From positions 581,488 to 645,487 of the forward strand of contig KN805378.1 of the NCBI GenBank assembly GCA_000818945.1: a stretch of DNA of 64,000 bases. The letters are read 5' to 3'. Of this stretch, positions 40,710-49,942 are shown piece by piece (within the stretch, counting starts at the first letter, position 1; every line of letters starts with the position of its first letter). The position numbers and the translations under genes were made by a program. Source of the stretch: Schizochytrium sp. CCTCC M209059. Lineage: Eukaryota > Sar > Bigyra > Thraustochytrida > Thraustochytriidae. Under the pieces are notes generated by a model that saw only the letters and a list, made by a program, of their open reading frames with translations, had not been told where the DNA came from and ran no database searches.

Positions 40710-41063
40710 CCTCGCGCCCGCCCCCGCGCCGCGCGCCCGCGCCCGCGCGCCGCCGCGCAGCGTACGTACCTCGCTTCTGTTCTGTCTGCCTCCTCGTCGC
40801 GTCCGTCTCGTCTCGTCTCTCCCGCCCGTCTGTCTCCTTTCCTTCTTTCTTTCCTTCTGCCCTTCTTTCTTTTCCCCCCCTGTCTAACCACTTTCGATCC
40901 AGGTGTATGTACGTATCTCCGTCTTGGCGCCGCTGCGCTTCCCCGCGCTTTGCGCCACTTGCCGCGCCCATTCTGCACTTGCGCCGAGCCTTTGCGCCAT
41001 TTGCCGCGCGCCGCGCAAGTCGCGTTCTCCGCAGGACCCGGCCCGAGCCAGACTTTCCCGCAG

Positions 41064-41180
41064 CCTCCTCTACGGAGTGGCTGTGCACTGCAACCAAAAT
41101 ATGCAGAGGAGGATGTGGAAGCATTTTTGAAAGGCGATGCGCGACAGTTTAAGTGGAACGAGTGGGACTCCTTCCACTGA
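41064..41180 (+). CDS. Possible 3'-terminal exon of an unidentified gene
   Basis: The frame ending at the TGA at 41178-41180 reads QPKYAEEDVEAFLKGDARQF and then KWNEWDSFH. Its codon use and residue mix are like real genes and unlike the surrounding low complexity. A pyrimidine-rich acceptor (GACTTTCCCGCAG) ends at 41063, in frame. AATAAA lies 75 nt after the stop (41255-41260). The rest of the gene would lie in or before the assembly gap. I cannot name the family and have no upstream exon, so this is tentative. Confidence 0.3.
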   Translation, partial: PPLRSGCALQPKYAEEDVEAFLKGDARQFKWNEWDSFH

Positions 41181-41254
41181 ACATGGTGATGATGCGGCGG
41201 CGTGAAAACGTGGAAATTGTGGGTGAAAACGGTCAGTGGAGAGGTACGCGGGGA

Positions 41255-41260
41255 AATAAA
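41255..41260 (+). terminator. Candidate AATAAA polyadenylation hexamer
   Basis: It lies 75 nt downstream of the putative terminal-exon stop codon on the plus strand, which supports (weakly) a transcript ending there. Confidence 0.3.
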
Positions 41261-41899
41261 ATGTGTTGGAAAAACACTCGAGAGGGGGAGGGCCGAAGAT
41301 ATCCTTGACGGGTAGAGGGCTATAACGAGAGACTGTTCAGTGGGGCTGCAGAGGGAGAGCACTGGCGAAATCCGTTAGACTTTTTTTTAACGGTCGACGC
41401 GCTATCGCCATTCGTGCTCTCGATCTGACGTCGCTCTGACTGTGTAAAAAGACGAGTGCGCGTGCGCAAGGGGGGACGGGAAACGAAGGAGAGAGATCAA
41501 GAAAAGTAGAAAATGAATAAAACAAAGTAATGACCCATTGTCGGCAGACGGTCATGCGGACTGGATCTTGCCGATATGGCGAGAAACGGGCCGATCCTCT
41601 TTCTTCACGCAGTGAACTTTCGGCAGGCAGTAGCACACCTGGTTCCGCTTGCGAAATATAGCTTGGATGGAAGTGACAACCAAACGGTCTTTGGCCTGGA
41701 TCGTGTCGACCAATTCGAGTCTTTTTTTTTTTTTGGAACTTTTTTTTTTTTTTGGAAACTGAGTGGTCAATATGGTTGAATGTACGTCCAAGGTCCGCTT
41801 CTCATTTTCTATTACGTTGTTCATGTTTGTTTCCAGTTCTCCTTTTTCCTTTTTTCTCGTTTCCTTCTACTTCAACTGCAACCCAAATAACAAACAAAT

Positions 41900-43438
41900 T
41901 TAAAGAGATGCTCCGGCCTGGATGGAATGGAAGTCGACCGAAAAACTTGAGAGCGCTCGCGCGCATGAAGATGACCAAGTCGATGGCGCTTCCGATTCGT
42001 CTTCTATCATACAAAGTCGAACTTCGAGCGTGTAAAATCCAGGACCCGGATTCTCGACAGAGAGCGCTGACACCGTCAGCGGATAGCACGCGGTTTCATG
42101 TCCCTGCAATCCCAGACAGAGTCGTGAGGTCGCGGCGCGACGTTCTAGCAAATGGCGCATAGCTTCATTGCGAGCCTCGACATTTACGCGCACCGAGATG
42201 GGATCAGCCCCATACACCTGCAGGCCGCTGGTCGGGTGCTCAATTCTAATTATAAAGCCAGCAGTCGCTTCAGCGTGAGGCCCTGGCCACTGACTTTTGA
42301 ACGTCCTTGGGCAATAGCGCCTAAAAACTTTGCCAATCGGGGCATTGCGATAATCCTGGCCTACGTGGTCGAGCTGGCCACGCACTTGACTTTGCCAAAG
42401 ATGTATGCCCAACACAGGAAATGACTCGTTCGATTGCGACGCTAAGCGAGCGTCGAGGTCGACACGATCGTCAAAAAGAGATCCAACCTCGTACCACGGA
42501 ACGACGTAAAAGGCGCGCTCCGGAAAAAGGTGCACCGTATCAAGCTTCGCCTCGGCGCCCTCGCGGGCCTTCCAGGCTCGACTCAAGAGTTGCGGCCCGT
42601 TTGAGCCAAAATAGCCATTGGCGTCAAAGGACTCAATGAACTGTTCAATCAAGCGACGCACAAAGGTCCTCCGTCTGTCTTGAAAGCGCATCACCGCGTT
42701 GCAAATGGAAAATGCGCGACCATGAAGAGGATCGTCCTGCTGCTCGAGCCCAACAAAGGCCCGCGCCTGGACCTCGCTTAGATCCCGCACACTAATGACG
42801 TCCGTGTCGAAATAGCTCCCGCCACATCCGTAGAGGAGCGCAAGTCGCAATGCGTCCGAAAGATGATGGAACTGATGCCCGGATGCCCAGACTCGAGACG
42901 AATACCAACGTTGGAGTGAAGGGAGGACGCCAAAAATATTCTCCAACGACACACGAACGAGGCGAACCTTTGGCAGCTCAGTCTCGAGGCCACCAAGGCT
43001 AGTCCACGTTCCGGAAATGACACGAACGCGCGCTCCTGGATTCGCGCGAGCTGCGCTCTCAATTGCGCAGCGCGCCGTTGAAGGTGGGTCGCCCGTCTCA
43101 TGGCTCGTGTGTACAAAGAAGATTACGTCGCCTCGTTGCTTACGCGAGCACGACTTACCTTCGCGCGTAGCTTCGCACGTGCTACTGGCTGTCTCTTCGT
43201 TGCCGTCTCCGTCTTCCTCCTCGTCAAACGGACAGCGCCATGGCGAGGCATCAAGCTTTGCATCCTGCAGTGGTCCCACGTCCAGAAGTGCAGTCGAGGT
43301 CGTCTCCTTGGACACTGCGGCCCATGACGTCGGGGTCAAGGCTTCGTCGTCCAATGCAACTTTGTCGCCTGTGTCGCTGCTGACGACAAGCTGGAACAGG
43401 AGCAAGAGATGGGCCACGGGCCCAAGGCCCGGCCACAT
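41900..43438 (-). CDS. Secreted/Golgi-type glycosyltransferase with DXD sugar-binding region
   Basis: The 512-aa protein probably transfers a sugar from a nucleotide donor in the secretory pathway. The ATG at 43438 begins a hydrophobic signal or anchor (MWPGLGPVAHLLLLFQLVVS). The core (about 130-330) resembles the DXD-containing Gly_transf_sug family (GT32, alpha-1,4-galactosyl-/N-acetylglucosaminyltransferase relatives). It shows HQFHHLSDALRLALLYGCGG, then SYFDTDVISV with DXD at Asp211-Thr212-Asp213. Further support is GPQLLSRAW and a late HLWQSQ, matching the conserved His-Trp near the end of that domain. The C-terminal 130 residues (IIRIEHPTSGLQVYGADPIS onward) look like an added beta-sandwich domain. 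The frame is open 45 codons upstream of the chosen start. Donor and acceptor cannot be read from sequence. Confidence 0.82.
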   Translation of the reverse strand: MWPGLGPVAHLLLLFQLVVSSDTGDKVALDDEALTPTSWAAVSKETTSTALLDVGPLQDAKLDASPWRCPFDEEEDGDGNEETASSTCEATREGKSCSRKQRGDVIFFVHTSHETGDPPSTARCAIESAARANPGARVRVISGTWTSLGGLETELPKVRLVRVSLENIFGVLPSLQRWYSSRVWASGHQFHHLSDALRLALLYGCGGSYFDTDVISVRDLSEVQARAFVGLEQQDDPLHGRAFSICNAVMRFQDRRRTFVRRLIEQFIESFDANGYFGSNGPQLLSRAWKAREGAEAKLDTVHLFPERAFYVVPWYEVGSLFDDRVDLDARLASQSNESFPVLGIHLWQSQVRGQLDHVGQDYRNAPIGKVFRRYCPRTFKSQWPGPHAEATAGFIIRIEHPTSGLQVYGADPISVRVNVEARNEAMRHLLERRAATSRLCLGLQGHETACYPLTVSALSVENPGPGFYTLEVRLCMIEDESEAPSTWSSSCARALSSFSVDFHSIQAGASL

Positions 43439-43691
43439 TCTCTTTTGGTTTTGTTTCGTGCACTCAATAATGGCATCACCTGAAAACAATAATTTTTTAG
43501 AATTGAAAACTCTGGACTCGCAACTGGTCAAACTCCAGCTTTTCTTTTCTTTGACCAAACCCATATCGGCCAAAGTTTAGCCAGAAAACCATCACGGTCC
43601 TGGCGAAAAAGTACAAGCTTTCATAGATCCGCACACGTTCTTTTTTTTAAATCTGGGTAGGCCATGTCCACAATTATCATTCTTCTATATA

Positions 43692-45617
43692 TTAATCGCA
43701 GGTGGCGCACTGAAAGGCAACGCTAGGATCTTTGAAAATTGTCGCAAGAGGTACAAAATTTGCCGTGTCGTAGGCATTCGCCTGAATCATGAGATCTTGT
43801 GGCAAAAGACCGCGCTCATTCCATGTGCGCATGCGCTGATCCGAAAAGGGACCTTGCACTTGGCCTTGCGCATCCAAATAGTACCAGTCATTCCTGCCCT
43901 CATCGCCGCCCCGGCTATTTTGAGGAACTAATGACTGGGCCACATCACCTTGGGGTCCAGTGATGGGAGTTGGGATACTTTCAAGCTCTCGTTGATTCTG
44001 CTCGAGACGCTGCCAATCTTCATGAGGGTCCTGCTGGTGATGACGAGGTGGAGGGCGTTGCCCTGGCCTCGCAATATGGGCCTGCACAGCTGGTTCATAG
44101 AGCGCCAGTGCGTTTGGGCCGTGGTACGGAGATCTTGGTGAGTCGATTTGATCATTGATCTCATCCTTGAGTCGCACATAGTGAGTCTGCGGCGGCTGGG
44201 AATAACGCTGCACATATGAAGGGTCTGCGTGGCTCTCACATGGGATCGTTTCCCTTGTGTCAGAGTACGGCGAGCCGCGGTAGCCAAAATCTGCACTCTT
44301 TGCAACGTACCCCGAAGCCATGGCACTTTCAGGCGACGAAATGGACGGAAAACGTGCTACGAGATCGTCGATATCGTACTCTGGATCGTACTGCGCATCA
44401 TCGTGAGCCTTGACAGCAGCAGCAGCAGCAGCAGCTGGCGAAAGCGGTCCGCCATGGCGATTTTCGGGCGGAAGGCCAGCCTTTTCGCGTTCGATGCGAT
44501 ACTTTTCGTCCAGATACTGACGCCGAAGTTCGGCGCGACGGTCGACCAGCGTCTGAAGCCGTTTGTCCTCCTCTTCGAGCTTTTGTTCGACTTGGACGCG
44601 TCGCTTTCGCTCGACCTGTACCGTGTAGCGCATGGCAAGTTCGTGCTTGATCTTGTGATAGAAAGCACGGTCTGTGAGGCGGTCTTGCAAATCGAGCTCG
44701 CGACGTGCACGCTGCCGGATTTCCTTGAGAGCTTTGTCCTCATGGTGGGCGAGACGAGCAAAGGACTGTTTCTCCAAGAGTTCTTCCATGCGTTGATTTG
44801 CAAGGACTTGCCGTTCTTCGTTGCGCATCCGTAGTTCCCTAGCATTGAGCTCTCGACTTACGAGCGCTCGTCCGGCCTGGCGTAGCTCGCGAGCACGTTG
44901 CCGCGCAAGTTTTGTTTTGCGCTCACGCTCAAGACGCTGGATCATTTCTTTTTTTTGTGTCTGGGCTTTCATAAGACGCTGATTGCTCTCAATAAGCTTC
45001 GCGAGACGGTCTGTGTCATTCGAATTTTGTGCGCAATACGGAGATCACGTTGTCAGTTTCCTTCTGTCATCGGCGTCACGTTTTGCAGCAAGCACCGCCG
45101 GATTTGCTTCTTCATCTAAAAACTTACCTTGTTCAAATTGGACCATGCGCTGCATGGCCTCGACGCCTGGACCATGCGGTCTTCTGGGTCGAGGTGGTGT
45201 GCCGTATGCTGATCCAGTCTTGGGAACTGAGGATGAAGATGCTAAAAGCCTCCGGCCCGTCTGTGAACATGATCTGGATCTTTCGCCACTACTTCGAAGA
45301 CCATGTCTTGCATGATGGCGGTTTTGGCTCTTGTTGATCTTCCTGCCATCACTCTTATTGTCCACCATGTCGGGAAAGTAATAGACACCATGAAAGCGCT
45401 CGTCAATAAGGTCGGTACTAAGGATGCGATTTGTACCAAAGGGGTCGTCGTCGTCGTCGTCGTCGTCATCAACATCATTTTCGATTTTCTCGATAGTGTG
45501 CTTTCGTGTGTCCCATCGTGTGTCATCTTGTGCATTGGTGTGGCATCCCTCGCCACCCTTGGCGAAAGAGTTGGCAACCAGCTCGTTGCGAAGCGCTTCG
45601 TTGTGAACTCGCATCAT
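43692..45617 (-). CDS. Coiled-coil protein with C-terminal GYF domain (two exons)
   Basis: The model is complement(join(43692..45010,45128..45617)), giving 602 aa. The 117-bp intron is GT..AG (GTAAGT donor, ACACAG acceptor), and the junction restores a continuous helix (EQ-DRLAKLIESN). The N-terminal exon is polar, with an Asp run (about 57-65). From about 160 to 340 the protein is a highly charged Arg/Glu coiled coil. A short polyalanine follows, then a Pro/Gln/His-rich linker. The GYF domain near 540-595 has WYYLDAQGQVQGPFSDQRMR and W..RGLLPQDLMI. GYF domains bind proline-rich ligands and occur in splicing and translation-repression factors (CD2BP2, GIGYF). The position at the extreme C-terminus resembles CD2BP2, but the long coiled coil does not. 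A further upstream exon cannot be excluded. Confidence 0.82.
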
Positions 45618-46393
45618 CGTGTCTCGTCTTGCGCTGTCTCGCCGCAAGTTGCAGTTGCAAGAATCTGTTTACGTACCGCCTCGTCCAAGTTTGCTCGCGT
45701 CGCGGAAAAAAAGGTCAAGAGGCCAGCGTGCGCGCGTGCGTGCGTGTATGCGTGCGTGCGTGCGGTGGCGACACCGCGACCTGACTTGCGGTGCGGTGCA
45801 CAGCACCGCCCCGCGCCCTGTTCTCTGGTTCGGGTCTTGGTCAGTCGATAAATCGTGGGAATCACCTCGTATTGACGCGTGGCGTCCATGTCCAAGTCTC
45901 GGTCCAGATTTGATCCGGGGCCGCCAGCGGGGGAAAGAGTCCAAGTCTCGGGTGATTTTCCGAGCTTTGTGGACTGCGAGCTGGCTGGGTTGGTCGCGGC
46001 CCCCTCGCGTTCCCGCGGTAGTGTTCCCATGAGGTGTGCACGTAACATCGCGCACCCCCTGCGCACCCCCCCCCCCCTTTTTCTCTGCCCTTTGCAAAGA
46101 GAGAGCAAGCAGAGAGCAGCAGACTCGGAGACAGACAGCTTGGCGGACTCGCGCGCGCACGAGACGAAGGGTGACGAGACGCACGAGCAAACGCAAGGGC
46201 GACGCCGTCGTAGCGCGCGCGCGAGAGAGAGAGTGTAGCGCAAGCAAGCGCTGCCCGGGCCGTCCTTCCGCGCCGCACGTATCGTTTTCCCTTGTGGCAA
46301 ACAGGCAGGTCGGGCCTGGCGTGAAAAGTAGAGAAGAAAAAGGGAAAGACCTCGACGCCACGCGTGCACGCGGGCCAAGCGGAGCGCGGCACG
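45618..46393. promoter_or_regulatory. Divergent intergenic region (GYF protein / EMC4)
   Basis: This 776-bp stretch lies between outward-facing genes. It contains TGCG repeats (45727-45763), a run of about 13 C (46065-46077), and AG runs (46220-46232). Open frames up to 333 codons on the minus strand are Arg/Ser/Ala-rich shadows. No gene is supported. Confidence 0.5.
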
Positions 46394-46957
46394 ATGAGCG
46401 CGCTGTATGGTTTTGAGCTGGGCGACGACTGCAGCAGCAAGCTTGCTTTGGGCTCCGGCAAGGCCGGCAAGACTCCCAATGGTCTGCGGGACGCACCGGG
46501 ATACATTGCTGGCTACCAAGCGCCTGCTATCGAGGGAGGCAACGCCAGCAGCGCCGAGATGGAGGCCATGCAGGAAGCCATGGCGAAGATGAAGAAGAAA
46601 CGGATGATGGCGCACGGTCAGAGCCCCGGTAAGAACCTTCTCATGACTGGATTCATGCTTTGGATGTCCGGATCCGGGTTGAACATCTTTTCCATTATGA
46701 TGACCGGGATGGCGCTGTGGAACCCAATCAAGAGTCTGGTGAGCCTGAACTCGTCCTTTGCACCATTCCGCGATACAGATGGTCTTTTGCAGGCCAAGCT
46801 GATGTTCGTCTTTCTCAATGGCGTTGGGCTTTCATTTGCTCTGTATAAGCTTGCGCAAATGGGTTTGGTGCCCATGCGTTCCACGGACTGGGTTGCTCTC
46901 TTGCAAACGAGCCAAGCCGAGGAAATGTTGTCACCGATCCCTTCTATTTCCTATTGA
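46394..46957 (+). CDS. EMC4: ER membrane protein complex subunit 4
   Basis: EMC4 is a subunit of the ER membrane complex, which inserts tail-anchored and multipass proteins into the ER membrane. The 187-aa protein (family norm about 180) has a soluble Gly-rich N-terminus, then FMLWMSGSGLNIFSIMMTGM and LWNPIKSLVSL, the family's most conserved stretch. Two to three hydrophobic helices follow (about 85-125 and 140-160) and the C-terminal YKLAQMGLVPMRSTDW pattern. The ATG at 46394 (MSALYGFEL) has good context (ACGATGAG). An in-frame ATG ten codons upstream is less likely. No intron is needed. Confidence 0.93.
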   Translation: MSALYGFELGDDCSSKLALGSGKAGKTPNGLRDAPGYIAGYQAPAIEGGNASSAEMEAMQEAMAKMKKKRMMAHGQSPGKNLLMTGFMLWMSGSGLNIFSIMMTGMALWNPIKSLVSLNSSFAPFRDTDGLLQAKLMFVFLNGVGLSFALYKLAQMGLVPMRSTDWVALLQTSQAEEMLSPIPSISY

Positions 46958-47512
46958 TTCATTGATCGATCGATCGTTTGGACGAGAGCATCCCCACGCA
47001 TCTCCCGTTGCGCATGGCCATGTTTTTTTTTTTCCCGAATTTCCGAATTTCATCCTCTTTTCACTTTGCACAAGCAAATCACATTGAGGGCCCAGCGAGA
47101 TACTCGAAAATAAACTTACTGTTAGGTAGTCAGTGTGTAGATCGTCCTTGCACGTGTGGGGTAGCAAAAAGTATCGTATGCGTAACCAAAAAAATTAATT
47201 AGCTTTTGTGAACGAAAGGAGTTTGCTGTGTGGTGCCAAGCATGTATTCACTTCGTGAACGAGAAGGAGAAGGCGAGCGGATGATCAGTTTCCTCAAGAT
47301 CAGATTGACATGGTGCATGCTGTGTAAGATCGATCAGATTTTCCGCGATTTACGAATAACAACAGAAATAAAACATCGGTTTGGGATTTTTGTACGTGCA
47401 AATAGGCAGCAAGAACTGTCCCTTTTTTGAAAGGGAAGATGCGGAGGTAGGTGGGCGAGGAATCAAGCAGTCTTGCCTTTTCCTTTTTTTTTTTGGTTGC
47501 TGTTCGGCAAGC
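46958..47512. other. Convergent 3' intergenic region
   Basis: This holds the 3' flanks of EMC4 and the first EGF-7TM gene. Just after the EMC4 stop is an ATTGATCGATCGATCG run. A T-run lies at 47022-47033 and AATAAA at 47109-47114, a possible EMC4 polyadenylation signal. No gene was seen. Confidence 0.5.
47109..47114 (+). terminator. Candidate AATAAA polyadenylation hexamer of EMC4
   Basis: The hexamer lies about 150 nt after the EMC4 stop codon on the coding strand. Confidence 0.35.
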
Positions 47513-48949
47513 TCAAACATAACCGTCATCATCATCGTCGTTGTTGCCATTCGTACTGGCACCACCTTCGAGGTCAAGAGGGGCCACACGGCCATTTCGA
47601 TCGTTCGGAGAGTCTTTCTCGGGAAGCTCTTCGTGGAAGGACATCACATTGTCCTGAAATCTACGCTGCATAGTTGTTTGCGGCTGGAGCGGGGAAGAAC
47701 GCGGATCGATAACGCCACCTCCTGGCGAGGGAGGCACAAAGGTGGTGGACAGCTGTGTATCAGCCTTGAAGGATGAGCCCTCCTTGAAGGATGAGCCCTC
47801 CTTGAAGGAATCCTTGGAGTTCGAGCCTGTTTGCGAGGACGTGTCTCCTGCCGATTTGCTCCCATACCTGCTATCACTGACGGCAGTGTAAGCAATCTTC
47901 TTGGAAAGGATGCCATACGCGCACCATGACAAGGCGAGAAACTCGGAATGTGCGAGCATGAGTGTGGGGATGAGCATGAGGAGCGCAAAGAGAAGGCCCT
48001 GCGTGGTGGTTTGAACAATGTTTTCGTTCTCAACGGCAACGAGGCGATCCTTGATCTCCTGCGTTCGGCGCGAGGCACTGACACTTAGACTTGCATTCAG
48101 TGCGTGTTTGACTTTTGACTTTGTCCAGGCGGCCTGGAGACCCAGAGCGACGACTTGCAAAAAGGTGCATCCCTGAGTGCCAAAGTAGGATCCGATTGCT
48201 GCTGCATTGGTTCCATTGCTCGCGCCAAAACAGAGAAGCGGAGTACAGCCTGAAATAATGCCAAGAGCCGTGACGACCAAGTTGAGACGGTAGTTGACAC
48301 GCACGATCCACCGGGTGGACTTGTTGCCGTGCAGCACGGAAGCGATCAGTGCAGGCTGGAAAAAGTAGACGGCCATGTAGAATCCAACCTTGGCGATGGC
48401 AAAGAGGATGGTGGGAAGAATGTCGAGACCAATCTTTTGGTCCGGAAGCGCGATGCGCACAATAGCCATGAGGAGCACACTGGGCATGCATACGCCAAAG
48501 GCGAAGATAATGGCCAGAAGCCCACGATTCTGCATAATGCTATATGAAATGCCTTGGGCCTGCTTCATCTCTTGCGTGTGGCGAAACGTCAGCCACCGTA
48601 GGCGGACGCGCGGCAGAGAAATCGAGACATACACCAAGCACACGAGGAGCGTCAAGCCCCAGAGGCCGCGATCCAGACTTTCATTGTTTTGGCAAGATTG
48701 TCCTGAGGCGTCGAAAAAGTCGGAACGGCCGGAAAAGCCTTGTTCGCAGACGCAAACTCCGCTCACGCAGTTGCCGTGCCCTCCGCAAGCGCCGAGCACG
48801 GGATTTTGGTCCATATTGAATGGGTTGAAGAGGAAGTCCACCCTTGTGCAGTCGTCGTTGGCGGAAGCGGGCATTGCGAGGAGACTCGCGCAGATCGCGC
48901 CCAAGGCGAGCGCTGCTGCTCTTCGCGAGGTCATCGTTCCTATTTTCAT
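47513..48949 (-). CDS. EGF-like / seven-transmembrane protein A
   Basis: This 478-aa protein is predicted to be a cell-surface receptor-like protein of a family I cannot name. A signal peptide ends near Ala-Asn-Asp (residue 31). The short ectodomain has six Cys in EGF-like spacing (CGGHGNCVSGVCVCEQGFSG, then a final Cys). Seven hydrophobic segments follow, at about 95-112, 144-166, 182-206, 222-242, 252-275, 314-332 and 335-350. The third contains FYMAVYFFQPALIASVLHG, shared with the paralogue. The cytoplasmic tail (about 360-478) is Ser/Gly-rich and carries a tandem KEGSSF repeat. It then has MQRRFQDNVMSFHEEL and ends in a poly-Asp stretch and Gly-Tyr-Val. No G-protein-coupled receptor signature such as DRY or NPxxY is seen. 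Its paralogue is transcribed divergently 2.4 kb away. An alternative start is the in-frame ATG at 48934. Confidence 0.85.
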   Translation of the reverse strand: MKIGTMTSRRAAALALGAICASLLAMPASANDDCTRVDFLFNPFNMDQNPVLGACGGHGNCVSGVCVCEQGFSGRSDFFDASGQSCQNNESLDRGLWGLTLLVCLVYVSISLPRVRLRWLTFRHTQEMKQAQGISYSIMQNRGLLAIIFAFGVCMPSVLLMAIVRIALPDQKIGLDILPTILFAIAKVGFYMAVYFFQPALIASVLHGNKSTRWIVRVNYRLNLVVTALGIISGCTPLLCFGASNGTNAAAIGSYFGTQGCTFLQVVALGLQAAWTKSKVKHALNASLSVSASRRTQEIKDRLVAVENENIVQTTTQGLLFALLMLIPTLMLAHSEFLALSWCAYGILSKKIAYTAVSDSRYGSKSAGDTSSQTGSNSKDSFKEGSSFKEGSSFKADTQLSTTFVPPSPGGGVIDPRSSPLQPQTTMQRRFQDNVMSFHEELPEKDSPNDRNGRVAPLDLEGGASTNGNNDDDDDGYV

Positions 48950-49155
48950 TCCTGGCAGCGTCTTTTCAACTCGTCCTGGCAGTGGCTGGATCGAGGTGCG
49001 CGCTGCACTGTATACTGCAGGTGTACGGGAGGCACGTCACCGACCCCTAATCCGAGACGATCAAGAAGCGCGTCGATTTGCTTCGTTTTCCCTCCACTTG
49101 CGAACCCCGCGGTCACTCCGTCTTCGTCTTCGTTCGTGGCGAGCCGCCGCCGCTG

Positions 49156-49156
49156 C

Positions 49157-49187
<31 letters not shown>

Positions 49188-49188
49188 A
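49156..49188. repeat. (CTG)n trinucleotide tract
   Basis: Ten or so CTG units in noncoding DNA upstream of EGF-7TM A. Confidence 0.85.
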
Positions 49189-49916
49189 CGCTGCTGCTGG
49201 CAGCGACTGCGAAGGGCGGAGTGGCGAGACTCGCGATGCTGCGATGCGGCTTTGCTGCCCGGAGACACAGCTTGCGCTTGCTTGGCAAGCAAGCCTTGAG
49301 AGAGAGCTCGGTCCCGTGTGAAGTACCTGGGCTCGCCTCGATTTTGGCACGGCATGGTACTATGCATGCATGTGCGTGCCCTACGTAGCCGGTAGCCAGG
49401 CGGTAGGCCGCGCTAGCCCAGCCAGCAGCATCCATACGACAGATAGCACAGCAGCAGCAGCAGCCGCAGCAGCAGCCGCCGGTCCCGGTCTTGAGCTTGC
49501 GGTGCACGCGGCTGCTGTTGTGTCGTTGCTTGGTTTCACCATCATCGTCGTCGTCAGAACTTGCTTGCTGCCACGACGAGGAGGAGGAGGAGGAGCCCCC
49601 CGGCACGTCGAGGCAGGCGCGCCAAGGGCGAGCTCTCTTGGCCGGCTGGGTCGGCGCGAGCGAGGCCTCGGAGGACGGACGAGGACGCCGACGGCGTGCA
49701 AGCCCGGCACGCGCTGTCTCTGGCATCAGCCATGACGCGACCGACCGGGTTTATAGTATGTGCAGCACGTGCCGCTCGCGCGCTCGCTGCTCCGTCCTGC
49801 GCGGGTCGCGCCCTCAAGGAGGCAGACGCAGACGCAGACGCAGACGCAGCAGCAGCAGCAGGCGGCGGAGCGCTTGTGGCACTTGTCTTGCGGCGATGAT
49901 TATGATGGTCATGATC

Positions 49917-49942
49917 ATGATGATGATGATCATCATCATCAT
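49917..49942. repeat. Perfect 26-bp (GAT)n(ATC)n palindrome
   Basis: ATGATGATGATGA is followed directly by its reverse complement, with the centre at 49929/49930. It could extrude a hairpin or be a slippage product. Confidence 0.85.

Larger units (their letters stand above)
40710..41899. other. Intergenic region with one possible terminal exon
   Basis: After the gap the sequence is GC-rich (CGCGCCCG runs), then pyrimidine-rich. A coding-like stretch on the plus strand (41064-41180) is listed separately. Two T-runs (about 41721-41732 and 41739-41751) lie near the 3' end of the glycosyltransferase gene. A short minus-strand frame (41552-41720) also looks protein-like. Nothing else is supported. 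Confidence 0.4.

Noticed and set aside
39589..41362. Open frames of 400-511 codons on both strands spanning 40195-40709
   Set aside because: They are open only because the 515 N are read as unknown residues; the flanks are Arg/Ser/Ala low complexity.
45614..46615. 333-codon minus-strand frame between the GYF and EMC4 genes, as an extra 5' exon of the GYF gene
   Set aside because: Its 3' part has a possible donor (GAGGCG then GTACGT), but the frame is low complexity and no acceptor gives a better N-terminus than the two consecutive ATG codons at 45617.
49061..49735. Polyalanine/polycysteine/polyserine frames around the CTG tract
   Set aside because: These are products of trinucleotide repeats read in each frame.
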